This document shows, piece by piece, positions 56,347 to 64,000 of a DNA stretch of 64,000 nt. This stretch comes from Pseudonocardia sp. (lineage in GTDB: Bacteria > Actinomycetota > Actinomycetes > Mycobacteriales > Pseudonocardiaceae). The DNA lies in the NCBI RefSeq assembly GCF_029263155.1, contig NZ_JAJCYB010000070.1:1-64000 (forward strand), read 5' to 3'. Below the pieces are notes generated by a model. The model worked only from the letters and a program-made list of their open reading frames with translations. It was not told the DNA's origin and made no database searches. Positions within the stretch are counted from its first letter, which is position 1; the number at the start of each line of letters is the position of its first letter. A program made the translations under genes and the position numbers.

Positions 56347-57845
56347 CGGCCCACGAGCTCCACCAGCGTCGCCGACGCGGGCTCGACGACGTCGAGCAGC
56401 ACCCGGGGCAGCAGCCCGATCAGGGTGGCCAGGGCCAGCAGGGGGACGATCGAGAGGGTCTCGCGCGGCCGCAGGTCGAGGAAGCCGTCCCCGGCGGCCT
56501 GCGGGATGCGCGGCGGCCCGAGGAACAGCTGCTGCAGCGCGCGCAGGAACAGCGCGGCGGTGAGCACGATGCCGGTGACCGCGATGACGGTCGCGACCGG
56601 CGCGGCGGCCAGCGCGCCGGTGAAGATCTGGAACTCGGCGATGAAGCCGGAGAAGCCGGGCAGCCCGAGCGAGGCGAACGCGGCGACGGCGAAGACCCCG
56701 GCGAAGGCCGGGGCCGTCGCGGCGAGACCGGAGTAGGCGCCCATCCGGTAGGTGTGGCCGCGCTCGTGCAGCACCCCGGCGAGCAGGAACAGCGCACCGG
56801 TGATCAGCCCGTGGCTGACCATCTGGGTGAGCGCGCCGGTCGTGGCGAGCCGGCGGGCCTGCTCGTCGGTGCCGGCCAGCACCCCGGCGGCACCGACGCC
56901 GAGCAGCACGTAGCCCATGTGGTTGACCGAGGTGTAGGCGATCATCCGCTTGAGGTCGGTCTGGGCCAGCGCGACCAGCGCGCCGTAGACCACCGAGACG
57001 ACGCCGACCACGATCGCGACCACGGCGTACTGCCGCCACGTGTCGGGCAGGATCGGCATCGCGATCCGCACGAAACCGTAGGTGCCCATCTTCAGCAGCA
57101 CCCCGGCCAGGATCGCCGACCCCGCCGCGGGGGCCTCGGTGTGCGCCGGGGGCAGCCAGGTGTGGAACGGCACGGTCGGGGTCTTCACCGCGAGCCCGAC
57201 GCCGATCGCGAGCAGCGTCAGCGCGGCGTAGGTACCACCGCCGGCCAGCGGGTCGGCGGCGGTCAGCTCGACGATGTCGAAGGTGCGGGGCTCGGCGGCG
57301 AGGGAGAGCAGGATGAAGCCGAGCAGCAGCGCGAGTGACCCCAGGAACGTGTAGAGGAAGAACTTCAGCGCCGCGGCGCGCGCCCGCTCGCCGTGCCCCC
57401 ACCCGGCGATGAGGAAGTACATGAACACGATCGACAGGTCGAAGAACAGGAAGAACAGGATCAGGTCCAGCGCGGCGAACAGGCCGAGGCAGACCGTCTG
57501 CAGCGCCAGGAACAGCACCGCGTACGCCTTGGGCGCGCGTTGCTCGCGCAGCGAGTACACCGCCGCGGCCAGGAACAGCACCGCGGTGAGCGCCACCAGC
57601 GGCAGCGACAGGCCGTCGACGCCGACGTGGTAGGAGATCCCCGCGCCGGGGATCCACGGCACCCGCTGCTCGAACTGGAACCCCCCGCCGGGCACGAAGC
57701 CGATCCACGCGGCGAGCACCAGGGCCAGGTCCAGCGCGGCGACGGCGACGAAGGACCCGGCGAACACGCGCCGCGGCACGGACGCCGGGACCAGCGAGAG
57801 CACCGCGGCGGCCAGGGCGGGCAGGAAGACGATCAGTGAGAGCAC
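56343..57845 (-). CDS. nuoM: Complex I-like subunit M (antiporter-type)
   Basis: 500 residues, 14 helices. Proton-path residues are in AAALKFFLYTFLGS, AVKTPTVPFHTWLPPAHTEAP, QTDLKRMIAYTSVNHMGYV and MVSHGLITGALFLLAG. The sequence is a normal NuoM, less diverged than the NuoA, NuoH and NuoL of the same operon. It starts with GTG 57845, 7 bp after nuoL. Confidence 0.95.
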   Translation of the reverse strand: MLSLIVFLPALAAAVLSLVPASVPRRVFAGSFVAVAALDLALVLAAWIGFVPGGGFQFEQRVPWIPGAGISYHVGVDGLSLPLVALTAVLFLAAAVYSLREQRAPKAYAVLFLALQTVCLGLFAALDLILFFLFFDLSIVFMYFLIAGWGHGERARAAALKFFLYTFLGSLALLLGFILLSLAAEPRTFDIVELTAADPLAGGGTYAALTLLAIGVGLAVKTPTVPFHTWLPPAHTEAPAAGSAILAGVLLKMGTYGFVRIAMPILPDTWRQYAVVAIVVGVVSVVYGALVALAQTDLKRMIAYTSVNHMGYVLLGVGAAGVLAGTDEQARRLATTGALTQMVSHGLITGALFLLAGVLHERGHTYRMGAYSGLAATAPAFAGVFAVAAFASLGLPGFSGFIAEFQIFTGALAAAPVATVIAVTGIVLTAALFLRALQQLFLGPPRIPQAAGDGFLDLRPRETLSIVPLLALATLIGLLPRVLLDVVEPASATLVELVGR

Positions 57846-57852
57846 GGGGTCC

Positions 57853-59727
57853 CTACCTCAGGACGATCACGGTCAGGGCCAGCACGGCGAGCACCGCCGC
57901 GGCCTGGGCGTAGTACTGGTGGACCTGCCCGGTCTGCGGGCGGCGCGCCAGCCCACCGAGCGCCCGCGCTCCCCCCGCCACCGCCGCGACGACGCCGTCG
58001 ACGGCCCGCTCCCCGCGCCGGTCCAGCGCGGCCGCGGCGGCGTCGGCCGACCGGGCGGTGGAGCCGACCGCCCGGTCCAGCACCCCGTCGTCGGCGGCGG
58101 CCAGCGCCCGCGCCACCCGGCGGGTCGCGCGCGGCACCGCGGTCACCGCCCGGTCGAGCATGTCGTCGTCGAAGCGGGCCAGCGCGGCGGCGAGCGCGAG
58201 GACCGGGCGGACCAGCACGGCCCGGGCCACGCGCTCCAGACCGAGCCAGGACGCCAGGATGGCGGGCGGCGCGACCCGCGCAGCGATCCGCAGGGTGAGC
58301 GCGGCCGCCGCGACGGCGAGCACCCCGGACACCACCGCCTCCCACGCCGCCGGTGGCGGCGCCGACAGCGCTCCCGGGACGAGCCCGGGCAGCAGGCCCA
58401 GCCCGGCCGCGAGCCCGGCCAGTGCCACCAGCGGGACCCGCATGGCGGCCGTGACCCGCCCGGTGGGCCGGGCGGTCGTCGCCGCCGGCTGCCAGACGTA
58501 CCGGACGGCCTTCGCGCTGTAGACCGCCGACACGGCCGCCGCCGCCAGCCCCACCGCATACAGCGCGGGGCTGCGGGCCAGTGCGGCGGCCAGTACGAGG
58601 TCCTTCGTGAACCACAGCGACAGCGGCGGCAGCCCGGCCAGCGACGCCGCGCCGACGGTGAACGCGACGCCGACGACCGGGTGCCGCCGCGCCGCGCCGC
58701 GCAGCCCGTCGAGCTGCTCGGTGCCCAGCGCCACCAACCATGCCCCGGCGGCGAGGAACAGCAGGCTCTTGGTGGCCGCGTGCGCCACGAGCTGCCACGC
58801 CCCGCCGGCCACCGCGCCGACCCCGGCGGCCAGCACGACGAACCCGAGCTGGGCGGCGGTCGAGGCGGCGAGCAGCTGCTTGAGGTCGGTCTGGGCGGCC
58901 GCGACCAGCCCGAGCAGCAGCGCGGTCGCCGCGCCGGCCCAGGCCGTGGTGGCCGCCGCCCAGCCGGTCACCTCGAGCAGCGGCGCCGTGCGCAGCAGCA
59001 GGTAGGCCCCGGCCGCGACCATCGCCGCGGAGTGCAGCAGCGCCGACACCGGGCTGGGGCCGTCCATCGCCCGGGAGAGCCAGAAGCCCAACGGCAGCTG
59101 CGCGGACTTGCCCAGCGCCGCCACCAGCAGCCCGGCCGCGACGACGTCTCTCCACGGCGCCGCGGCGGCGGGCAGGTCGGCCAGCGCGAGGGTGCCGATC
59201 CCCCCGGCGAGCGCGGCGCCCGCGGCCAGGTACAGGCCGAGGTCGGCGGCCCGGGTGGTGAGGAACGCGGTGTGCGCGCTGCGGACCCGGCCGGGGTCGC
59301 GCCAGGCGTACCCGATCAGCGCCCAGCTCATGGCCCCCATCACCTCCCACGCCATGAGCAGCACGACCAGTGTCGTCGCGGTGACGGTCACCAGCATCGC
59401 GCCGGCGAACAGCAGCACGAACCCCGCGAAGCGTGCCGTCCGCAGCTCGGGCTCGGCCGCGGCGAACACGAGGACGGCGACGGTCGCGGCCGTCACCGCC
59501 ACGACCATCAGGGCCGAGAGCGCGTCCACCGCGAGCCCGGCGCGGATACCGGCGAGCAGCGGGGCGTCGACGGCGGGCCGTACCACCGCGGCGGCCACCG
59601 CCAGAGCGGCCACCGCGACGGCCACCGCGACACCGAGCGGGGCGGCGACCCGGTCGGCCCGCCGGCCCGCGACGGCGATCAGCGCGCCCGCGAACGTCGG
59701 CAGCGCCACCAGCGACCACAGCAGCAC
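57853..59727 (-). CDS. nuoL: Complex I-like subunit L (antiporter-type with C-terminal helix)
   Basis: 624 residues. The antiporter core keeps the key lysines in LGKSAQLPLGFWLSRAMDGP, AATKSLLFLAAGA and LWFTKDL, and the glutamate in LLMAWEVMGAMSWALIGY. After helix 14 comes an amphipathic region (about 495-590) with two DDxxLDRAV repeats, corresponding to the lateral helix HL, then the final RRPQTGQVHQYY helix. There is no DUF2309 partner gene, so it is not a DAB/Mps-type bicarbonate pump. The start is GTG 59727. Confidence 0.93.
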   Translation of the reverse strand: MLLWSLVALPTFAGALIAVAGRRADRVAAPLGVAVAVAVAALAVAAAVVRPAVDAPLLAGIRAGLAVDALSALMVVAVTAATVAVLVFAAAEPELRTARFAGFVLLFAGAMLVTVTATTLVVLLMAWEVMGAMSWALIGYAWRDPGRVRSAHTAFLTTRAADLGLYLAAGAALAGGIGTLALADLPAAAAPWRDVVAAGLLVAALGKSAQLPLGFWLSRAMDGPSPVSALLHSAAMVAAGAYLLLRTAPLLEVTGWAAATTAWAGAATALLLGLVAAAQTDLKQLLAASTAAQLGFVVLAAGVGAVAGGAWQLVAHAATKSLLFLAAGAWLVALGTEQLDGLRGAARRHPVVGVAFTVGAASLAGLPPLSLWFTKDLVLAAALARSPALYAVGLAAAAVSAVYSAKAVRYVWQPAATTARPTGRVTAAMRVPLVALAGLAAGLGLLPGLVPGALSAPPPAAWEAVVSGVLAVAAAALTLRIAARVAPPAILASWLGLERVARAVLVRPVLALAAALARFDDDMLDRAVTAVPRATRRVARALAAADDGVLDRAVGSTARSADAAAAALDRRGERAVDGVVAAVAGGARALGGLARRPQTGQVHQYYAQAAAVLAVLALTVIVLR

Positions 59728-59730
59728 CGC

Positions 59731-60036
59731 TCAGCCCCGCAGGTCGGCGGCGTCGTCGGTCATGTCCACCTGCCGGGCCCGGTACAGCGCGGTCACCACG
59801 GCGAACCCGACGGCCATCTCGACCGCCATCCCGGTGATCACCACGACGATCAGCACCTGGCCGCCGGTGCCGCCCGGCGCGACGAAGTACCAGAACGCGG
59901 CCGCCGCCACGATGATCCCGCCCAGCATCAACTCCAGGCCCATCATCAGCATCACCACCGACTGCTGGGACAGCGCCCCGTACAGCCCGATGCACAGCAG
60001 GGCCGCCGCGACCAGCAGGTACAGCTGCAGGGTCAT
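59731..60036 (-). CDS. nuoK: Complex I-like subunit K
   Basis: 101 residues, three helices, the normal NuoK size. The two membrane glutamates of the E-channel are kept (MMGLELMLGG and TGMAVEMAVGFAVV). The ATG overlaps the nuoJ stop (ATGA, 60033-60036). Confidence 0.95.
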   Translation of the reverse strand: MTLQLYLLVAAALLCIGLYGALSQQSVVMLMMGLELMLGGIIVAAAAFWYFVAPGGTGGQVLIVVVITGMAVEMAVGFAVVTALYRARQVDMTDDAADLRG

Positions 60037-60593
60037 CGGCCCACTCCCCCACCGGCGGGGTCGTCGGCCGGGCCCCGCAGGTCGTCGCCGAACCGGTCGT
60101 AGCGGCCGCGGCCGGTGGAGAGCACCACCGTCGCGACGATGGTCGCGAACAGGGTGACACCGAGCGTCATCATGGTGAGCATCTGCGGGCCCATCAGCGC
60201 CTCGCCGAGCGCGAAGGTGGGGTCCGCCGGGGCGGTCCCGCGCCGCTGCGGCCAGTCGACCAGCAGGATCCCCGTCGACAGCACGACGAACGTGCCCACC
60301 GCGATCGACATCGAGCCGGCCTTGTTGTGGAACATCGCCATCGGCATCAGCCCGGCCGGGTTCATCATGTACATGATCATGAACACCGCCATCACGACCA
60401 TCTCGATGATCATCATCAGCAGGATGACGACACCGAGGTAGCCGAGCCCCACCAGCAGCACCAGCCCGGCCACGGCGAGGAACGACCCGAGCAGCGCGAA
60501 GGTGACCCGGGCCATCGAGTCCAACCGGAACACCAGGAACCCCAGCCCCACGGCGGCGACCGCCAGCACCCAGAACAGCACGGTCTGCACCAT
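60033..60593 (-). CDS. nuoJ: Complex I-like subunit J
   Basis: 186 residues, five helices. LGYLGVVILLMMIIEMVVMAV corresponds to the pi-bulge helix TM3, and the chain is unusually Met-rich (MIMYMMNPAGLMPMAMFHNK). It starts directly at the nuoH stop (TAGATG on the minus strand). Confidence 0.93.
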   Translation of the reverse strand: MVQTVLFWVLAVAAVGLGFLVFRLDSMARVTFALLGSFLAVAGLVLLVGLGYLGVVILLMMIIEMVVMAVFMIMYMMNPAGLMPMAMFHNKAGSMSIAVGTFVVLSTGILLVDWPQRRGTAPADPTFALGEALMGPQMLTMMTLGVTLFATIVATVVLSTGRGRYDRFGDDLRGPADDPAGGGVGR

Positions 60594-61535
60594 CTACAGC
60601 CCTCCCTGCAGGACGACGATCGCCACGACCAGCGCCTGGGCGACCGTGAGCGGGACCAGCACCACCCAGGAGAACTCGGTGAACCGGTCCATGCGGACCG
60701 CCGGGATCCGGTGTCGCAGCCAGCCCAGCACGGCGAGCACCGCGGCGGTCTTGACGGCCACCCAGGCCCAGGCGGGCAGCAGCGGGCCGTGTCCGCCGCC
60801 CAGGAACAGCGGCACCGCCATCGCCGCCGCGACGACCAGCAGCAGCCACCGGCCGCCGAGCAGCAGCAGCCGGTCCACCCCCGACAGCTCGGCCGCGGCG
60901 CCCCCGGCCAGGTCGTGCCCGGTCGGCGCGTCGAAGGGGCCCCAGAACGCCATCGCGGCGGTCGAGAGCAGGAAGGCCACGAACGCGACGGGCATCAGCG
61001 CGACGAACCACAGGTCGCGCTGGGCCTCGACGATCGAGGTCACCCGGAGGCTCTGCGCGGCCAGCGCGGCGGTGGTGATCGCGAACATGTGCGGCAGCTC
61101 GTAGGCCAGTCCCTGCACGACGAACCGGTAGCCACCGACCAGCGACAGCGCGCTGTTCGCGCTCCAGCCGACCATCCACACCGCCGCCCAGGCCACCACC
61201 TCCATGGCGTTGAACCAGACGACCCCCACCGCCAGGTCGGCGACGGGCCGCTGCCCCAGCGGCAGTACCGCGGCGGCCAGCAGGGCCGCGACCGGAAGCG
61301 CGGCACCGCCGATCCGCCCGAGGACCCGGTCCGCGGCGACGGTGTGGCGGCGCTGCTCCACCAGCAGGCGTGCGCCCCCGAGCAGCGGCGCGCCGAGCGC
61401 GCGCCCGGCGCCGCGCGGGCCGCCCGCGGCGCGGGCGAGCAGGGCGGTGTCCCACGCGACGACGGCCCAGACGGCCACGGCGAGCAGCCCGGGCAGCACC
61501 AGCGCCGCCCACCACGGCAGGGAGGTGTCAGCCAT
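60594..61535 (-). CDS. nuoH: Complex I-like subunit H, diverged at the quinone-facing loop
   Basis: 313 residues, eight helices. NSALSLVGGYRFVVQGLAYELPHMF retains the YE of the canonical SYEIP motif. The strongly conserved loop that normally reads PFDLPEAESEL is here PFDAPTGHDLAGG, losing the glutamates that lead protons from the quinone chamber. The overall fold and length are kept. Its start overlaps the end of the NuoB/D-like gene by 8 bp. Confidence 0.9.
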   Translation of the reverse strand: MADTSLPWWAALVLPGLLAVAVWAVVAWDTALLARAAGGPRGAGRALGAPLLGGARLLVEQRRHTVAADRVLGRIGGAALPVAALLAAAVLPLGQRPVADLAVGVVWFNAMEVVAWAAVWMVGWSANSALSLVGGYRFVVQGLAYELPHMFAITTAALAAQSLRVTSIVEAQRDLWFVALMPVAFVAFLLSTAAMAFWGPFDAPTGHDLAGGAAAELSGVDRLLLLGGRWLLLVVAAAMAVPLFLGGGHGPLLPAWAWVAVKTAAVLAVLGWLRHRIPAVRMDRFTEFSWVVLVPLTVAQALVVAIVVLQGGL

Positions 61536-62523
61536 GGGGGGGCTCCCCGTCCCGGGCGTCCGCGACGTCGGCCCCGTCGGTGTCGGGGTCCAGCGCCGCG
61601 ACGACCAGCCGGGCCGCGGCGAGCTCGGCGCCGACCACGAGACCCGCCAGCTCCGCGGGCGCCGGGCGGTGCACCGGTGGCGCCGCGTCGCCCGTCGTCG
61701 CGACCGTGCCCAGCGCCGCCCCGATCGCGGCTACGCGCCGGTCCAGCACCGTGGCGACGTCGACCTGCCCGGCCGCCGTCCCGCGCACCGACCACCTCAA
61801 TGTCCGCGACCGCCGCACCCGGCGCAGCAGCACCGCCGCCGGCCCGGCGATCTCGCGGGCCGGCGTGCCGGCCAGCAGCTCGTCGCGCAGCCGCCGGGCC
61901 CGCGCGGCCGCGGCGGGCCATCCGGCGACCCCCAGGAACCGGGCCAGCGCGTCGAGCTCACGCGCGGCTGGCTGGTCGCGCTCCGGCCAGAACGCGGTCC
62001 CGCGTCCGGCGTCGAGCAGCTCGGCCGCGGCGTCGCCCACCACGTCGCCGTGCAACCTCACCCGCAGCACCAGGCCGGCGGGCCAGTCCGGCAGCACCGG
62101 GCCCAGCGGCACGTGCAGCCGGTCCAGGGCCAGCCCGTCGCGGTCCTCCCCCACATCGGCCATCCCCGGTTCCCCCGGCTCCGGCCGGTCGTGCCCGGCC
62201 CTGCGCTGGTGGTCGCGGTCGCCCAGCAGGCGGGCCGCGGCGTCGAGGACCTGCCCGGCGGCAGCGGGCGAGGGGACGTCGGCCCGGGCCCGTGGGACCG
62301 GCATCCGGGCGAGGACGTCGCGGACCACCGCGGCCATGGCCGGGCCGGTGGACCCCGCGACGGCGAGGACGTCGGCGTCCGCCGGGCCGGACGCGACCGG
62401 CCACCCCCGCCGCACCAGCTCGCGCTCGACCGCCAGCCGGGACGCCGTCCCGCCCACCGTCGGCACCACGAGCACCCGCGGCCTGCGCACGGCGGCGCGC
62501 AGCAGGCGCGCGGTCAGGTCCAC
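61528..62523 (-). CDS. Cysteine-free NuoB-NuoD-like fusion protein
   Basis: 331 residues, soluble, no transmembrane segment and not a single cysteine. Residues about 15-85 resemble NuoB: VLVVPTVGG, then GPADADVLAVAGSTGPAM and VLARMPVPRA, equivalent to the PRQADVLIVAGT and MPEPK blocks, but all four N2-cluster cysteines are absent. Residues about 135-175 (LHVPLGPVLPDWPAGLVLRV, then LHGDVV) resemble the start of NuoD (GPQHPxxHGVLRL, LDGE); the HRGxEK quinone-site segment is missing. The GTG overlaps the nuoA stop by 10 bp. I infer a structural adaptor where redox subunits used to dock; no catalytic role is evident. Confidence 0.7.
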   Translation of the reverse strand: MDLTARLLRAAVRRPRVLVVPTVGGTASRLAVERELVRRGWPVASGPADADVLAVAGSTGPAMAAVVRDVLARMPVPRARADVPSPAAAGQVLDAAARLLGDRDHQRRAGHDRPEPGEPGMADVGEDRDGLALDRLHVPLGPVLPDWPAGLVLRVRLHGDVVGDAAAELLDAGRGTAFWPERDQPAARELDALARFLGVAGWPAAAARARRLRDELLAGTPAREIAGPAAVLLRRVRRSRTLRWSVRGTAAGQVDVATVLDRRVAAIGAALGTVATTGDAAPPVHRPAPAELAGLVVGAELAAARLVVAALDPDTDGADVADARDGEPPHG

Positions 62524-62864
62524 CGGAAGGCCCCCTCCCGCCAGGCGTAGAGGACCCCGGCGAGCAGGATCGCCAGGAACAGGAACATCTCGATGACCGC
62601 CGGCGCGCCGACCTCGGACACGACGAGCGTCCACGGGTACATGAACAGCATCTCCATGTCGAAGGCCAGGAAGACCATCGCCACCGGGTACCACCGCACG
62701 TGGAACCGGGAGAACGCGTGCTCCACCGGCGGCAGGCCACCGGAGTGCGGCGCGACCGGCTCCCCCGGCCCGGCCACCGCCAGCAGCCGGGACGCGACGT
62801 GGCCGAGCAGCACCAGTGCCACACCGGCCCCGAACAGCACCGACATCGGGACGAGCACGGCCAT
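62514..62864 (-). CDS. nuoA: Complex I-like subunit A, lacking the conserved ECG loop
   Basis: 116 residues, three helices. RFHVRWYPVAMVFLAFDMEMLFMYPW is the canonical second helix with the conserved Asp-Glu pair (key residues FDME and YPW). The preceding loop, normally YECG with the Cys that marks the active/deactive switch, reads PHSGGLPP. GGAGGACCG precedes ATG 62864, the first gene of the operon. Confidence 0.9.
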   Translation of the reverse strand: MAVLVPMSVLFGAGVALVLLGHVASRLLAVAGPGEPVAPHSGGLPPVEHAFSRFHVRWYPVAMVFLAFDMEMLFMYPWTLVVSEVGAPAVIEMFLFLAILLAGVLYAWREGAFRWT

Positions 62865-63080
62865 CGGTCCTCCTGTCTGCCTCCGCGTGCCGGGCGGGTC
62901 GACGACGGCGTACCCGCTGAGCGCGGCGCCACCCGTCCGAGGCCGCGCCTCTTGCCTCACCACCCGGCGGCGCCCACCATGCCTCCCCCGACGGTCGCGT
63001 TTGACCATGTCGCCGAGCGGGCAGCCGCACGTCGTGCCTTCCGGAGACCACCGAGTGATGCCGCTGCCCCGCGTGCGACG

Positions 63081-63929
63081 GTGAGCGCACCGGTCGGGTT
63101 CAGCAGCCGGTGGCGGGCAGTGGGACCGCTCCGACTGCACGCCCTGCTGTCCGACGGCCCCGCCGGGGCTCCGCCGGTCGTCCTGCTGCCGGGTCTGGTC
63201 ACGGCGAGCCGGTCGATGGTGCCGCTGGCGCGGGCGCTCACCCGGCACGGGCTGCGTCCCTGGATCCTCGACCCGGCCGGATTCGGCTACAGCGACAAGC
63301 CGCCGCACGCGTTGGCGATCCGGGAGCAGGCCGACATCGTTGCCGAGTGGCTGCAGGTGGAGGGGCTGACACCGGCCCGTCTCCTCGGCAATTCGGCCGG
63401 ATCGCAGGTTGCCGCAGCGGTGGCCGGACGACACGATGTCGTGAGCAGGCTCGTGCTGCTCTCCCCGACACTCCGGCCTGCGGTCCGGTCGGCGTTGTCG
63501 TGGATGCGGGCCGTGCCGGCCCGGACCGGTCGCTGCCACCGGCCCGGCGGAGGCATCCGGGTCCGGCTGCTGGAAGCCGTACACGACCGGCTGGGCGACG
63601 AGCCGTCGTTGCGGGCGCTCAACGTGATCTCCTACGCGTTCGCCGGTCTCCCACGTGCGGTGAGCACGGCCCGGTATGCGGTGGAGGAGAAGCTGGAACG
63701 GGACCTGCCCGGGGTGCGGGCCCCGACATTGCTGGTCCGCGCCGACCGTGACCCACTCTCCTCGGCGTCCTGGGTACGGCACCTCACCGACCGGCTTGCC
63801 GACGGCCGGTCTGTCCGTCTGCCCGATGTCAATCACACCGCCTTCTACCTCGCGGCCGAGACCGTGGCGAATGTCGTCGGGCCGTTCCTGACCGACGGGT
63901 CGAGGACCACACCGTCGGCCGACGGGTGA
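63081..63929 (+). CDS. Alpha/beta hydrolase
   Basis: About 282 residues: oxyanion segment VVLLPGLVTASRSM, nucleophile elbow LLGNSAGSQVAAAVAG (Ser in GNSAGS), acid in VRADRDPLSS, and the His in PDVNHTAFYLA. It resembles haloperoxidase/esterase-type soluble hydrolases. GTG 63081 is used; ATG 62979 would add 34 residues of low similarity. It is divergent from the nuo-like operon. The 71 bp after its stop hold nothing I can identify. Confidence 0.82.
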   Translation: MSAPVGFSSRWRAVGPLRLHALLSDGPAGAPPVVLLPGLVTASRSMVPLARALTRHGLRPWILDPAGFGYSDKPPHALAIREQADIVAEWLQVEGLTPARLLGNSAGSQVAAAVAGRHDVVSRLVLLSPTLRPAVRSALSWMRAVPARTGRCHRPGGGIRVRLLEAVHDRLGDEPSLRALNVISYAFAGLPRAVSTARYAVEEKLERDLPGVRAPTLLVRADRDPLSSASWVRHLTDRLADGRSVRLPDVNHTAFYLAAETVANVVGPFLTDGSRTTPSADG

Positions 63930-64000
63930 GGTCCTTCGGCCCGACGAGGACGGCGACGCGGGTTCAGCCCCTTCCCCTCCAGCTCCACCGTCGCGTTCCT

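Noticed and set aside
57853-59727. NuoL as the membrane half of a DAB/Mps bicarbonate pump
   Set aside because: No DUF2309 gene is adjacent, and the gene lies within a full nuoA-N membrane-arm operon.
60327-63929. 1200-codon open frame on the + strand across the nuo-like operon
   Set aside because: Only the final hydrolase part after about 63081 has protein-like features; the rest opposes well-supported nuo genes.

Overview
The window is 64 kb of very high G+C DNA (well above 70% by eye) with many GTG starts, GTGA/ATGA start-stop overlaps and families typical of filamentous actinomycetes: DUF222/HNH, DUF3040, DUF5134, SPW repeat, CvnA-like ATPase, SigC-type ECF sigma, a PucR-type regulator and a HAMP-array hybrid kinase. 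Pseudonocardiaceae, most likely Pseudonocardia, is the best guess, but it is inferred from gene content only. No rRNA, tRNA or CRISPR array was seen.

Layout. 1-6.8 kb: tail of an HNH protein, then a response regulator and a giant six-HAMP hybrid histidine kinase, divergent from a SpoIIE-type phosphatase with an N-terminal anti-sigma-like ATPase domain. 6.8-13.5 kb: SGNH hydrolase, subtilase, diacylglycerol kinase-like lipid kinase, GNAT, and alanine dehydrogenase divergent from its Lrp/AsnC regulator. 13.5-15.7 kb: a complete IS701-type insertion sequence (19-bp inverted repeats, TTAG target duplication, transposase split by a shift at a slippery run), followed by 0.8 kb of non-coding repeat DNA. 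15.7-26.7 kb: metabolic and regulatory genes, including a NAD(P)-binding epimerase, CPBP protease, class V aminotransferase, CvnA-like ATPase, PEP mutase-family enzyme, hydrolase with divergent PucR regulator, MsrA, methyltransferase and BKACE enzyme.

26.8-34 kb: an acidic glycine-rich protein beside two overlapping dynamin-like GTPases (an iniBAC-like arrangement), then a thiol-redox set (MauE/DoxX-like membrane protein, DsbA-like protein, 67-residue Cys-rich protein), a zinc-finger membrane anti-sigma and a divergent SigC-like sigma factor. 34-44 kb: a metal island with a PepSY membrane protein, two small membrane proteins, two divergent copper-type P1B ATPases (one coupled to a 67-residue membrane protein) and a CopD-CtaG fusion. 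44-54.9 kb: envelope and lipid genes (PASTA protein, acyltransferase, patatin, hydrolase, PAP2, phospholipase D-like protein), then SPW, fasciclin, GCS2 ligase, bifunctional nuclease and a stress protein with a SigB-like promoter.

54.9-62.9 kb: a minus-strand operon, nuoA-(nuoB/D-like fusion)-nuoH-J-K-L-M-N. It encodes a complete complex I membrane arm but no NuoC, I, E, F or G. The only hydrophilic partner is a 331-residue protein that looks like fused remnants of NuoB and NuoD and contains no cysteine, so it cannot bind the N2 cluster. NuoA and NuoH have also lost residues that normally face the quinone/redox module. This is the strongest candidate in the window for an undescribed system: an ion-translocating complex I membrane arm uncoupled from classical electron input. 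The window ends with an alpha/beta hydrolase.
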